Shown: piece by piece, positions 22,701 through 36,400 of the stretch
How positions within the stretch are numbered: position 1 is the first letter of the stretch
How the letters are laid out: the number at the start of each line of letters is the position of its first letter
Assembly (NCBI GenBank): GCA_920105805.1
Contig: CAKKTI010000016.1
Span: 59,056 to 123,055 of the forward strand
From: Condylostoma magnum
Lineage: Eukaryota; Ciliophora; Heterotrichea; Heterotrichida; Condylostomatidae
Length of the DNA stretch: 64,000 bases
Reading direction: 5' to 3'
Position numbers and translations under genes: made by a program
The notes under the pieces: model-generated
The model's input: the letters and a program-made list of their open reading frames with translations, nothing else
What the model was told of the DNA's origin: nothing
Database searches by the model: none

Positions 22701-25700
22701 TGATAATATACTCAAAGAACTTGATTTTGATATAGAATTTAGATCTAAAGAAGATGAAGAGTAGCTTAATTTGAACTTTTAAAAGGAAGATGATGCTTTT
22801 ATAGTTGATAATACTTTAAATCTATGGGATTAGTAATACAGTGTGCAACCTCTTGATTATTATTTGCTTTAATTGTTGTTTAGCATTAAAAATAGTAAAA
22901 ATAAGTTCTTAAAAAATAAGTCTTTAGACATAATTATAAGTGATTTAAATTAGCGTAAGCAGCTTAAAAGATCGCTCCTTTAGGTGCTGATAATTGTAAA
23001 TGAGAAGTCAAGGAAATTGTATTCTAAATTATTAACTATGCAGGCAAAATTGAATCACATGGTTTCTTTACTTAATCAGGCTAGAATTGAGCCATAGGGG
23101 TTGTTTGATAAAGTAGATTATACTAATTAACTGAAGAATGTGACTACTATAACACTAGAAATAATACAAGGCTTTGAAATAGAAATTGAGGATAATGCCA
23201 GATTAAACATGTACCAAGGTATGATAAAGCACAGCGGAGTTTACCTAGAACTAATATCAATCCTATATTTACCATACTAAGAAAAAGATCATTACAGGCT
23301 AATAAAAAACACAATGAGTGCTTTATACTACTTCTGCCTAAACAATGCATTAAATTAAAAAGTTTTGTTTAGTCATAAAGATCGTCTAATGTAAATGATT
23401 GGAACTAAAGTAGGAGCAGCTAAGGTGCTAGCCGTAGTGTTTAGTAGACATCGAAACACAGAATTGGGGTAAAATGTACTTTAACTCATCTTTGAAATAC
23501 TAGAATAAAACGAGTTTAAATACACCCTAATACATATTTTAAAAAGCTTTATCTTTGACCATAAAGGAAGGATAATAACTCAGGCCTAAATCAGTATATT
23601 AAAGGGGATTTTCTAGTGCAAGGCAATTATGCAGATGCATGAAGTAGTAAGTGATAAGGCGTTAAAAACAACTAAAATTGACTTCACAAATCCGAATTTA
23701 GAGGAAGATGATTATTCCTATGAGTAAAAACTAAACTTTCACATAGAAGTGATATACTGTATTATCAAATGCAGTATAAATAACAGATTTGGAACACTAT
23801 AAGCCATGAAGATCATATCCTAAGAAAAGCTCTTACAGGCTTTAGCTAACAAAGATCAAAGTGACTTTCCTGTACGTAAAAAAGCATATTTAAGATACTT
23901 TTATCAAGTATATGTGGCTTAAAATCAGTAGGATTCAACAAATACGATAAAAATTAATCATATAGAAACTATACTTAAAGACATTGTATAAGATTTATAG
24001 ATGTACCCTTCCTACCTCAATTAGTTACTAAGTTTAGCAAGACAAAGCTTATATGAAAACGTTGTTTGCTAATAAGCTGATGAAATGAGGCGAGAAGAGA
24101 TTCGCTAACAGCTTCATGACCTATCTCCTGAGGATTTAGCAAACTTATATAAAGAATAGGACAGAAATTAGTAATATTACCGGTAAACTACCCTTTTTAA
24201 AACTGTCAGCGAATTAGATGACTAAGAATTGTAAGCTCTTCAGTACTGAAATTATATATCAGGAAATCGCAGCTGGCATTAAGCTTAAGACGGAGTTCTT
24301 CATATTATAAGGGATCTATTCTCATAAGGATTGTTTCCAATACAAGGAGATTTCGCTGATTTGGTGTAGGAAATAAGAGGCACTTTGAATGAACTATCTG
24401 ATACTATATAACGACTGGAAAAACAGCATTCAGATTTAGATTTTAACTATCTTATAACAAACTTAAACAAGTGTCGAGAATCATTGCCATTACCTTAGAT
24501 TGAAGTATTGGGCTAAAATGAGAATGATGAACTTGAAAAACTTACCTTTTTAGTAAGAGAGTACATCATAGAAAATAAGCTTTCATTACAAGAGGCTTTT
24601 ACTATTTTTGATGTAGATAAAGGAGGAGATGTTAACTATGAGGAATTTAGAAAAGGAATTATGAAAATTTTAGGGGGGAAAATATCCTCCAGTGATATTG
24701 AGAAGGCTTATTTGCTCATGGATGCAGATAATGATGGGAAAATAGAATTCAAGGAGTTTTCCAAAAGACTTAGAAAATATTTCAGTTAAAATCCTCATAA
24801 AGTAAGAAAGAGGAAGGATAAGTAGAAAAATCTGTCATCAATAAGTGGTAGTTCAGATGAGATTAAATAGGATTTAGAGATTTAGAAGGTTTATGAAGAT
24901 TTTGTTATTGTTTTTCGCTAAGTCACAAGTGATGATGATATTGAACTGCTAGTGTAAAAGGTGGATAACTGATTTGTTAAAAATGCTATTCAATCCAATG
25001 AGTTCGCATTTTTAAAGGATTTTGTTACTAAATTATCAACAGCTTTTAAGAAAAAGCACCACAAGAAGTATTTGATAAGAATTCTAAGATTGCTTATACC
25101 GGTACTGCCAGAAGTAGAGTTTAATTTCTTTGAGAATGAAAATGAAGATAAACTTATACTGCGACAAATCAATAATATTCAAGTAGCATTTACTGATTCA
25201 GGGGTTTTAGATACCTCTCTTAATATAATCGATAAAGAAACTGATATAACTATTATACAGGAAGCTATTAATCTATTACTATCAATGCAACGGTATGGTA
25301 ATTATTATGTGTAGTAATACTGCCTTAAGCTAATCCAAAATAATAATGATTCTAAGTTATTCAGCTATATAAGAAATTAACTAAGGCATTCTAGGAACAG
25401 AGTAATCAAAAGATTCAGTATGACTTAATAAAACGAATAAATAGAATATGAAGTATCAGACAATATTCCTTAAGACACTCTTGAGTCAAAAGATGAACAG
25501 TTTTTAGCAAATCATGTGAAATCTTTAATACAATTAATACAGTTTTTCACTGAAAACTGTTTTCTAGAATTCTAAGATTATTTAAGACTACAAGTTAACA
25601 CTGATGGGACTCTTAAGTCAGTTAATATTAATCTAGTAAATGAAATGGCCTTATTTCTAATAAATCTAAAAGAAGCCGGACACTTTTTACTCGAAGATTT

Positions 25701-27846
25701 TGAAGCATAAAATACAATACAGCAGTGTTTAGAAACTTTGATTGACCTATGCAGAGGCCCGTGTATATAAAACTAATTGTTATTAGGGAAAAGAAGGAAA
25801 TTATATAGGTTTATCAATTCCTTAATTTTAATGACAAAAAATGATTTAAACAACCACTATTTCTCTAGTTCAGTAAGATTATTGAGCTCTCTTTTAGAAG
25901 GAAGCATTTAAAAAGAAATAGCGTAAATAATGATATAAGAAATCGATTTTGAGCTGCTAGCGTACAAAGCCTAGGAAATATACGAAAAATACATACACCC
26001 AAATGTTCACTTAATAATGCTTGAGTAAATAGAATCAGATGAGTACTGAAACAAAAATTAAGGATTCTTCTTACAATTGAAGAACAATCTGGTCATAAAC
26101 AAAACTATAAGTAAAAATTCCTGAAATTTGATAAACATAGGCTTTGATATTGTAATAATGATTATAAGATTACGCAAAAAATTTCCAGAAGTCCAAAAAT
26201 TGCAACTTTTAGCAATAAGTGATGATTAAACCTCCTTAAACAATTTAATAAAGCTTTCTGGCTCACTGCACACTCGCAATGAAAGCTTGCTGGTTGATAT
26301 AGCTTATTTTTTTAAGAACTCATATCATTAAATAAAGAACTGAATAATGAAAGCTCCTTAATAACAGGTGACTATGGACATGGCGTACTCGTTTTACATG
26401 TCTTTAATTGCTTCAGTGGAGGTAGATCATAATGGAGTTTTAGAGGAGTAGTATTTTAGAATTCCTTCAATAATATCTTTCATGAGCAACAGTATGAGAA
26501 GAGCTGTTATAAGAAATGTTAAAAGAACCTCTCATGATGAGAAAATTAAATCTTTCTTTTTCTAAATTTAAAAGTACTAAGTGCATATGAGGCATTTATA
26601 ATCATTAAGTAAACAGGTAATCTTATTCTTTTTCACCAGTAAAATTGAAACCTGGGCTAGATTAAATTACTTTTTCATACTCTGTATAAATTTGATTATT
26701 TTGCTAGAGGCTGATGATCATGATGATGAAAATATAGGTATTGATTCTAGTGCATAAATGTGGATTATCCTTCTAGGGGTATTAGTGACTATATTTTCTA
26801 TACTGATATACATATTTTTTATAATAGAAAATCACCCGATTATACTATACGATATAGCAAACAGAGATAAGGACTAAGAAATATATGATGATCCTAAATT
26901 CTAAAAGATTAAAGGATCGGCCCTAATGAAATATTATCTAAACGCCTAAAATGTATAAATTCAAAAGTAAAACAATTCTGAGTTAATGAACATAATAAGA
27001 GTTGTTTTATTTCCTGAAAATGTTTAAAATATAATAATAGTTGTTATAGCACTTTTAGGGTTTTATCAAAGCATCTTTTATAGCATTCTTTTACTAGACA
27101 TAATAAGAAGAGTTCCTTAATTGCAGTCAATCTTAGAATCAATCACACTGAATAAAATCTAGTTAATTCTTGCTGTGATTTTTGGAATAATAATAATTTA
27201 CCTTTTTGCAATCTATGGTTTTCTTGAATTAGGAGAATACTATAAAACCAAAGAAGACGGAGCAAACATGAATACATATTGTGAAACACTCTTAGAATGC
27301 GTTGTCAGTAGTATAAACGTAGGCATAAGAGCAGGTGGAGGCCTTGGGGAGTTTTTGGATGCTCCTACAATTGATTAATCCAACTACTGAAAACGCTAGT
27401 ACTTTGACATACTTTTTTTCATAATCGTAAGTGTAATTTTAATTAATATAATTTTTGGTATTATAATAGACACTTTTGCTGAGTTAAGAGATAATAGAAA
27501 AGCAGTTTAAGATGATATTGAAAATGTATGTTTTCTGTGTGGTAAAGAGAAATATGAGCTGGAGTTAAGAGGTTCAGGTTGAAGCCGTCATGTTAACACA
27601 GAGCATAATGCCTGGGCTTTCCTGGCTTATATCATATACATAAAACGCAAACCATTGTCAGAGTGCGATGGAATAGAAAAATATGTGAAAAACATGATTC
27701 TTTAGAACAGTACAAACTTTTTCCCTAAAACTGCAATTTGTTTGTAGGAAGTTGAAGATCAGGAAAATGAGGATTAATCTTTATACGCAATATTAAACTA
27801 AAGAGTCGAAAGTATTGAACAAAAGCTTTTAGATAGTAATTCTTAG
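19765..27846 (+). CDS. IP3/ryanodine-receptor-type calcium release channel with EF-hand pair
   Basis: One uninterrupted frame of 2693 residues, the length of IP3 receptors. Domain order: N-terminal IP3R-like region with MIR repeats (FRIENARRIELGD, FRIKHLATGMYLKL; about residues 50-400); RIH (RQNSLRELGLISRFVEI); two canonical EF-hands at about residues 1616 (DVDKGGDVNYEE) and 1653 (DADNDGKIEFKE); RIH-associated region (FLEFQDYLRLQ, LCRGPCIQNQLLL); six-helix pore from about 2290; selectivity filter RAGGGLGEF near 2524; IIFGIIIDTFAELRDNR; a C-terminal Cys2-His2 zinc motif (CFLCG...H...H). IP3Rs lack canonical EF-hands while ryanodine receptors have them after RIH-associated; here they come before it. 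The stop is taken as TAG 27844-27846, 5 nt from the DDI1 stop; TAA 27853-27855 is the alternative. Confidence 0.92.
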
Positions 27847-27851
27847 TTTAG

Positions 27852-29009
27852 CTAAAAATCTGGGAAACTGAACTTCTGCTGTATAATTATAGCTTCTGCC
27901 ATATCCACGTTTCCACCTACACTCTAGAGAATTTCAGCGGCTTCTTGTCTACTTACCCCCTGGCTGATTAGTCTTTGAATCTTTTGTTCTTCTGCGTTAT
28001 CTTGTTAAATCGGTTAAGAAGACTACATAGGGCCAGATTGTTCCTATGCTGATGACTCAATACTTCGTTATCTTCCTAGCACAGGACTAGAAATTTCTCC
28101 TTCTGCTAGGAAAGGAACTGATGCATCAGCACTTCCAATACTCAAAACATTCCTTTTCAAATCAATGCAGCATTGGTGCCGTTTTAGCATGTCTAGTCCA
28201 AATAACAAATCCATATTGTCCCTTTCTAGTACTGTGAAGCTACAACTTAAAAATTTCCCGCCTATTTCTATATTAGCAGCATGAATTCTTCCAATTATCT
28301 TGTCAACTCCTACTCCAACTGCTTAACCTTAAAATCTCCTGTCTATAAGGCGCATTAAGCCGACCCTTTCTGCACATTTCTGGGATATTATAGTCATCTG
28401 AGCCCCGCTGTCTACAAATGCCTATAAGGGGATTTTATTGACACTACAATCCACATAAAGCATAGTCACTTGTCCGAATACCTCGGGAGTGTACTCCTAT
28501 GCATAGCTGTAGTTTTCGTTAATGTTTTCCTTTTGGATCATTTCTTCTATTTTCCTTTAAGCCTCTATGTCAAAAGGATCTGCATTCATTTACATTATTT
28601 GACGTTAACGCTACATTTCTTGCTCCCTGCGAGTTTACTCAAGACTTATGAGCATTTCTTCTACTATTATAGGATCACCGGTTTCTAAAGCACCTGCTAA
28701 TTAAGGATTTCCCTGTTTTATTTGATCTTTAAAGTAGGAATTATTGTTGTACTATTGCATTAACTCTATGGCTTATCTACGCATTCCTGTCATATTGACA
28801 TGAACTTGTAATACATCATCATTTTAAACTCCGATTTCTGAAAGTCTTTAGGAGTCTTGGATTGCTCTACCTTGGAAGAATAGGGATTAGCTGTCCATTG
28901 TGAAACCTGTTTCAACCTCTATTAAAATTTTAACATCTTCTCCTGTAGCATTGTCTTCTACTTCTAAGAACATCAGATCCATGTCTGGTTTTGTAACACA
29001 AATTCGCAT
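27852..29009 (-). CDS. DDI1: DDI1-type ubiquitin-directed aspartic protease
   Basis: 385 residues with the full DDI1 architecture. An N-terminal ubiquitin-like domain (MRICVTKPD... LFFQGRAI) is followed by a helical linker with a Q/R-rich stretch. The retropepsin-like domain has the active site FVDSGAQMT at residues 198-206 and the flap/hydrophobic [14 protein letters not shown]-terminal UBA domain (residues of about 345-382, with [20 protein letters not shown]) completes it. Family knowledge: DDI1 shuttles and cleaves heavily ubiquitylated substrates at the proteasome. The stop is TAG (27852-27854), nearly touching the convergent channel gene. It is divergent from the cyclic-nucleotide-binding gene with 139 nt between. 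Confidence 0.95.
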
Positions 29010-29148
29010 ATTAATAAAAATTATATATTGCAAATAAGTTATTGATTTATAATATCCCTTTATTCATCTAGTGAATTAGTTATATGTATTGCATATTATC
29101 ATCATAATTAATTACTAATATAAATTATCTCCTTATTATACTAATTAA

Positions 29149-31032
29149 ATGCAACAAAGATCTAAATCAGCATCTGGCAATTCAAATCTATTTTAATTCT
29201 AAGTAATAGAAACAGTGCCTGAATCAATATCTTTATTAGATATTAGTACTTGAAATAAAGGAGTTAAAGCTTATAAATAAAACGATTACTACTCATCCTT
29301 AAAACTTTTGATGCAGATATTTTAAAAGTATAAATCAATACCTTAGTTAAACTGTAATATAGGGCTAATTTTCTTTCATTTAGAGTTGTGAAAAAAGAGT
29401 CAGTAATGACTTGAGTCTTCGTATAGTATAGGAAAAGGAAACTTATAGATTTTGAAAAATTTAATAGTTTATCATGCTAAGCGAAAAAATATCATTAAAG
29501 CTATAAGAATACTATAGAAAAATGCATTTATCACAGATATTAGTATTATTTAGCTGAAATCTTATCTAAATTATATGAAGGAATTAAATGGAATGAAATC
29601 TAAGCTATTGGAAGATAAGAATAGACTCACTAGAGCTATAAGTCATCATAGAAACTTTTCACATGTTGAAATAAATAATAAAGAAAAAATAGAATAAAGA
29701 CCATCAAGTTCTATTGCTTAAATTAGTCCTAAATAAATTAATAATAGAAGAATAATTGGAAAGTATCAAACACAAATTTAAAAAAGAATTTTGCAAAAAG
29801 GATTGATATAAGAATAAGTAATAGATTAAGAGATTAAATAGTCATTGAAGTTTAAAATGTTGCTATAAAAACGTACAAATTGGGCAAAAGGACTTAGAAA
29901 TAGTATTGAGAAAAAGAATGAAAAGATACTTACATTTAATAATGCAATAACCAATCAGGGTCTCAGTAAAATTATAGAAGAAATGTAAAAAGCTAATAAA
30001 GATTGTAATCAACTGTAACTTTTGCTGTAAAATTTATAGTTTTTTCACTAATTTTCATTAGAAAATTAAAAACTAATGATAAGTTAAAGCTAATTGTTTA
30101 TTTATGAAAAAGGTCAAGAAGTATAATTGATAATTGATTAAATTGAATACACATATGTTATAATAAGAGGCTCTATTATATAGAAAGCATTTAATAAATC
30201 TATCAATTATTATATAGTACAAGAGAGCTTCTATGAAGGCTCTTAATTTGGAAGCTCTCATAGCAATTTAATTATAGCTTTAAATCAAGAATGTACTGAC
30301 TAAAACATAGAAAATCTTTAAAAAATCTTCATTGCAACTTGTAAAACGTACTTATTAGGTATTATGCTGAAAGATTATGATAGAATACTGCTAAATATGA
30401 GAGATAATAAAGTTTAACAGATTTTATAATTTTTGCAACAGTTACCATTTTTCAAAGAAGTTGAATAAATATTCTTAATTCCTTTAGCTTCTAATATTCG
30501 GTTGATAAAGTACGGTTATGATGAAATTATTTAGATGTAAGGCGAGTTGCCTTAAGGTCTATGTGCTATTTACCAAGGAAACTGCTCAGTAGTAGATTTA
30601 GCAATATATAGGTAAAGATTAAGGAACTAAAAAAGATCTAATTCAAAACTAACCAGAAATAGTTTTTATAAGCAACCTCAATTGGGTTAATAAACTAATA
30701 ATTATTCGTATATAAAAGATAAGATTCATAGGTATATACTAAAACCTGGAGATTTCTTTGGAGCAAGAACTTTAACTAACAAAATATAAGAAAAGAGTAA
30801 GCGGTCAATTATATCTATTGATACTAAAGTAAAAATAGCTGTAATTGATAGGTCTAAGTTGGAAATTTTAGATAAAAAGGTGATTGAACAAATGTTATTT
30901 GTTATTGATAGTATTACAGATATTGACTGCCCGTCGGAAAAAAGTTTTTCTAAAGTTTAAAATGAAATCAAATAGTGGCAGAAATTCAAGTATAATTATT
31001 TTAGGTCATTAAGAAAATGATTTAGGCAGTAA
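29149..31032 (+). CDS. TPR-like and cyclic-nucleotide-binding-like domain protein
   Basis: About 627 residues. The N-terminus has a TPR-like unit of the p67phox kind (WNKGVKAYKQNDYYSSL... NIGLIFFHLELW). A basic helical middle follows (KRILQKGLIQ). The C-terminal half holds two cyclic-nucleotide-binding-like folds. The clearest has FKEVEQIFLIPLASNIRLI, ELPQGLCAIYQGNCSVVDLA, then GDFFGARTLTNK and RSIISIDTKVKIAVI. The phosphate-binding cassette reads FFGARTL in place of FGELAL and lacks the PRAA motif, so nucleotide binding is doubtful. Similar proteins occur in cilia (CNBD family). It is convergent with a coiled-coil gene 215 nt away. The stop is TAA 31030-31032. Confidence 0.7.
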
Positions 31033-31247
31033 TTATAAATTATGATACTTTTATATTGTTTATAGTTGGTATTATGGATAAATACTTGTAAACATCTATT
31101 TTTGGGTAATTATAAATCTCCTCTTAAGATATATGAAATTTGCTGAGATTAAATACTATACATTATGAAAATAGTATTATTTAAAGCTTATTATTACTAC
31201 CTTAATATAGAGGTGTTTTTCATAAAAATCCATTAAATTGTATTTAA
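31033..31247. other. Convergent intergenic spacer
   Basis: 215 bp of AT-rich sequence between two converging genes. No tRNA-like fold, repeat or convincing reading frame was seen. It is long compared with most convergent gaps in this window (3-70 nt). Confidence 0.4.
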
Positions 31248-32891
31248 CTAACCTACAGCACTTTTCGGACGATCTTGCCTTCTAAGTTTTATCATTCCTA
31301 ATTGATATTAATACCCTGACTCTTCTTCATTTATTATTGACTTATCACGCTGCCTACTCAATCTACCATAATTCTTACGCTCAGATGATTACACAGCATT
31401 AGGCTATTCATTTCAATTACAACTAATACAATTATTAAGACCTCTAGTAGACACAGTTGAGAAATTTATAGTTGTAGGAATTTCTTTTAAACTGCTCTAC
31501 AATCTCTATACTACATTATTAGTAGCACCTTAGCTTTTCAAAAGTTATTAAATTTGTTTCTCCTATGAGTTGATTAATTAATACTATTGTTTTATTTCCT
31601 GCATTACTTACTTGCTATCAGCTTTACTTCCAATTTAAGTTCGAAGTTTAGATTTATTAGTACTAGTAAGAGCTTTATTTGCTTTTCTTTCTAAAAGTCT
31701 TAATTATTCTGTAGTTTTGTCTTTGAATCTTTACAAAGCTCTGATTTATAAGATTTAATTCTCATTACTTGGCTAGCTAATTTTAAGCTCTTCAATTAGA
31801 GGTAAAATATCATTAAATGTAAGCTTCTAGTTGATTTCCTTCTGCTAAAATTTGATCTTTTTATTTATATTGCTAAAATCATCTTAAATCCACTGAAAAT
31901 CTAAGCTATGATGTATTTTTTCTATCTAATCTCCCATTACTTTAAATTTTTCCTCATGTTGCCTGATATCTTAGACAATGTCTGGGAAATATACTTTAAC
32001 TTTTAAATCTGAAATATCATTAATAATTGACTGAACTGATAAATACTCAGCCTTATGAGACAATCTAATTAAAACTTACAATTCGTTTGCATGTTACAGT
32101 TATTATTTTAGTCCCTTTTATTCCTGCAAAAGCTTATCAAACCTTTCATTTGAGGCTAATCTTTATTATTTAATTTTTCACTCATAGTCTTAAGTGAGCT
32201 CTTTAGCTTTACTTATTAACTTTAAATCCGTCTTTTCTTACGAACTTTTCATTTAATCTAATACATACTTTTCACTAATTCTGGTTTAAAGTAATTATTC
32301 ACAGTCTTTTATCTTCCAATATGTGTTTAATTCTAACTCTTAGAACTTTGATTCTATTTGATTTACTTTACTTCCCAGTTTTTAATTAGTTTCTTTCAAC
32401 TCTTACAGTAGATTTTGAGAGAATCTTTCAATTTTTAGTTCGCATAAATCTCGCATTTCATTATAACGCTCGTTGAACAAATCTACTCTAACTCTTTTGT
32501 TAATCTTTTTCATTATTTGTTCAAGTTTATTATTAGTTTACTCTTAGAATTATAGTAAATTTACAGTTGACATTCCCATTTGAAAGATATTGTCAGCAGT
32601 TGGCTGTAAATAATCTTCTCATGTTGATGCTGTTTAATCATGACTTACATCTGGTATTTGTAGAGGAATTGAATTCTAAATAGTTCCAAGAATTTTGGAC
32701 GTGTCCTTTTATGTTGTAAAGTTTCTCATTTGCAGGCTCATTTTCTTAATTATCTTCGTGTGGTCATTCACAATGTTTTAAATTCCTTCTAAAAATGTTT
32801 TTAAGCTTTCAAAATTTAAATCGAAAGATACAAGTGGGGTTTCTGGTAGATTTTTAGTATTTGAAAACTCATCCTCTGAACTATAATCCAT
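31248..32891 (-). CDS. Long coiled-coil protein with C-terminal CxxC motif
   Basis: 547 residues. An acidic N-terminus (MDYSSEDEFSN) is followed from about residue 150 to 420 by near-continuous helix with heptad hydrophobics and E/K/Q. Near residue 470 there is STRGLNNCISCNW, a CxxC in an otherwise Cys-poor chain, then a basic tail. Flagellar coiled-coil proteins of the QRICH2/DUF4795 type carry a similar CxSC motif after the coil; the resemblance is weak and is offered only as a lead. The start ATG is 7 nt after the TAG of the upstream four-span membrane protein gene, so the two may be co-transcribed or tightly abutting. The stop is TAG 31248-31250. Confidence 0.65.
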
Positions 32892-32898
32892 TTTTTAA

Positions 32899-33453
32899 CT
32901 ACTTAAGCTGATAGGACTTATGAATATTTCTTTCATGTAAATGGTGAACTGTATAACAAACTTTAAAGGATTTCCAGCAGCATAAGGCAAACATTATTCC
33001 TAGTATTCCATAAACAACCCATATGATTACACCTGTGAGATAATAACCATCGCTAAAATCTGTATATAGTTTACCTTAACATTATTTTGTTTTAAAATAC
33101 CATAAGTTTCCTAGAATCCACCAAATTAGGGAAAATATTAAAAAAAGTATTGAAAGAAGTCTATATAGGTTATAAATAGGCTCAAGTTTCCTTATAAGCT
33201 AGTACAGCAACGACTCACCTATAATCCCAAATACTAATCCAGAGACACATATTCCTGACTGTACTTACAACCACAGTCTTATAGAATACTCAACACAGTC
33301 TTCAGTTTGCCTGGAAATAACCACACAAACGGCAATGAACTGCATAAAACTTACAAAAATAAGGCACACAAATCCTATAACAATAGAAATAATTTTCTTA
33401 CCTATTATATCTCTTTCCTGCGCTTCTATAAGAGGATCATACAAATACTCCAT
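32899..33453 (-). CDS. Small four-span membrane protein
   Basis: 184 residues, unrecognised. Four hydrophobic segments are visible at about residues 20-45 (ISIVIGFVCLIFVSFMQF), 62-82 (SGICVSGLVFGIIGESLL), 95-120 (LLSILFLIFSLIWWILG) and 138-160 (GVIIWVVYGILGIMFALCCW). Between spans 1 and 2 and between spans 3 and 4 are short loops with single cysteines (EDCVEY, KQCQGKLY). The tail is His/Lys-rich. It starts 7 nt from the first in-frame ATG of the divergent calcium-channel gene. An accessory subunit role for that channel is conceivable from position only. Confidence 0.62.
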
Positions 33454-33460
33454 TTTAAAA
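33454..33460. promoter_or_regulatory. Seven-base spacer between divergent start codons
   Basis: TTTAAAA separates the ATG of the four-span protein (minus) from the first in-frame ATG of the second IP3R-like gene (plus). If the channel starts instead at the ATG near 33776, the true spacer is about 320 bp. The case is therefore weaker than the importin/RBR pair. Confidence 0.25.
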
Positions 33461-36400
33461 ATGATAAAGCGAAGAGGCCTAGATATACTATCAATAGCTA
33501 TTTTCAAAGGAATCCAGCGGAAAGCTTTTAATGCACTGTCATAACTTGTAATACCTCAAATAGCATAGGAGGTGAGTATTGAAAGCTAAGCAATCTCAGA
33601 AAATTCAGTACAGAGGTTAGATGAGCTATAGAAATCCTTTCAGAATTTAAGAAAGCTCAGTAGAATTCCAACTAACTAAATAAGTGAAAACAAACGCAGT
33701 GCTTAAACAATCTCTATTATTGAAAACAGTACTCAGGCAAAAGAGTATAAAGAAGCTAAAAAACCGGGGGGATATATGGCAATCGGGGACATAATGTGCC
33801 TTACTTCTAGAATATAGTTAAAAAGTGGGCAATATACAGGCATCATACTTGGAGATGGTGTTGCTCACAAAGAATTATACTGTGTCCCTAAAAGTTCCTT
33901 TACTACTAAAAGCTCTTAATTTCATTTTAGACAAGCTTTATTTAGAATCGAGCCAATCAGACAGTACGGATTTTCATCTTAAAGAACAGGTATAGAATAG
34001 TTCAGTGAAAATATAGAGGAGGCTAATCAGTAAGAATTTGAGCTAATGCTAGGAGTATAGCTCAAATACGGAGACAAAGTACAGCTGAGGCACATTCACA
34101 GTAACTCATTCCTTACAACTTCTCATTTGCCTTCTAAGCAATTTGGATCTTTACAGATTGTACTGGATGACTCCGGATAAGAAACTTCCTGGCTTGAAAT
34201 AAAACCTGCTAATAGACTACGCAGAGAAGGAGAGTTTATATCATATAGCGATAGCTTTCTGCTGAAACTAAGTGCTGAAAACTCAGAGTATTATATTCAT
34301 TTGAATGGAGACTAATTAACCAAGCAAAACTAGTTCTGCGAGCTAAACAGTAGTAGTATATAATCTTAATGATCAGCAAATTGTTATACAAGCCACTCAG
34401 TGTTTAAGCTATTTCCAGACCACGTAGCCACTGGAGATTCTTTTCGAATTTACCATAAACAAAGCTCAGGGTATTTAGCTGTAGTTGGTAGAGAGGTTTC
34501 TTAAGAGCTACCAAACAAGGAAGATATTGATAAACATTTGAATCAGGCGAAGAAAATAGAAGTCAATAAAGAAATGGTTGAAAATGAACTAGTATTCAGA
34601 CAATCCTCAATTTTAACTATAGAGAATGAAAAGACTAGTTAATCAGTATGGGAAATTGAAAGAAAAAACGCGTTTATTGGAGGGACAGCTGAGGCTAATT
34701 AGACATATAGGATTAAGCATGTAGCCTCTGGAATGTATCTAGCCTTTCTTGAACCTTTACAGCAACTTTAGCTTATTTCTGATGGAGGTAGTGAACTATC
34801 AATGTTTAAGATTTTCTCAGAAGATGCAAATGAAAAGTTTTTAAAATTTGGGTCAGTTTTAAAGGTTTAATCAAATTTTAATGACTATTGGTTGTCTGTA
34901 AGCAATATAAACTAGTCTTCAATACAGTAAATGACCAGCAAGTCAGAGAACTATGAAATATTTTTGGATAATCTTTTTAACAAGGTTAATTGTGCATTTT
35001 TATTCGAAGATGAACCTGAGGAAGACACTATTCACATTTATTAAATTGCACTGCTAATACCATAGCTGATTAACTTTTACAGGTTTCTTTACTTTTGAGG
35101 ATAAAAGCTAGGAAATGTGTAATCTCATATTACATATTACAAATTAGCCAAAGCCACTCAGTAAGACTTACATGAAGCTGCTGTTGACTATGAAGAAATA
35201 ATTTCTAATATTTCTAAGAAGATAATAAATGAAGACTTCAGCAATTTTATGATAAGATAAGACGCTGTAAGAGACTCAGGAATGCTTGACTTAATATGCT
35301 AGATTTTACAGTTAATGGTACAGAGAAGTAGCATTCCTTAACGTTATAGAAAGTTAAAAGAAAGAGCTATGTTTAATAAGTAACTTAAAAGACATAATTC
35401 TCACATAAATGAAGAAATTGATGATAATGAATAAGTAACCTCTCTTATTTCTCGTCCTATACTAAAAAGGGCAATAAAGAAGACCTTTTATATTCTACAC
35501 TCAGTTATTAGGGACAATGAAAAATCTTGTGATGCTATTTTTGCCTATGAGCAATTCTTTACTCAGTTTTTAAGTCAACATAATCATGGAATAGGGTTGA
35601 TACTAAAAGAAATATTTAAAAATTCATCGTATCTATTTTAGAAGCTGACACCCCTCTAGTTCAAAAACTGAGTTACTTGTATTCAGCCTATATAAGAAAT
35701 TGATAACAATATAAAATAACAAATATTAGTACTTAAAATACTGTCATCTTTATGTTCTTATAAAAATGTAGGAATTCCTAAATTTCAAAAACTAATGGAA
35801 AGGTCCTTACTTAGTAATAAGAGAATAAAAAGATTGATAAGTTTAGTTAATTACAAAGGGGACGAGTGTGTTATATTCTTAAGAGACTATGATTATCATC
35901 CTTCCAAGTTTTTACAGAATAATCCATCATTAATTCCCTTATAAGTAAATTTAACTGATGGATAAGAGTAAAATGAGATTCTTTTTTCTCTTAAACTGCT
36001 TAGTGATTATCCCTTAATGATTGACTATGTAGCTTAGATTATAGAATTGTTAGCTAATGTTGTAAGTTCAAGAAATGCAAGAGGAGCTTTAAAATTGATA
36101 AAGCACTTTAATCTTAGTTTTTATAGAATTTTTTACATTTTAAGTGATGAAGAGATACACTGCAAAATTAGAAGATCTATTTTATAATTCATAAAAGTGA
36201 CTTAAGTTAATACTGATCCTTAGTTGAGATTAAGCTAAATAAAAAATAGATGCTATATGTGGAGCAGCTAAGATAATAATATTGATGAAATTGGGTTTAA
36301 AATCGAGTCTCAGTTATACTCAATATACAAGATAGAAACTTTAGTGGAAAATATAAATCCATTAATAGAATGAATGCAGTATACGTGAAGATTGCTAGTT

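Noticed and set aside
33540-33570. Possible 16-nt intron GTAATACCTCAAATAG near the second IP3R-like start
   Set aside because: Splicing does not connect any upstream ATG to the correct downstream phase.
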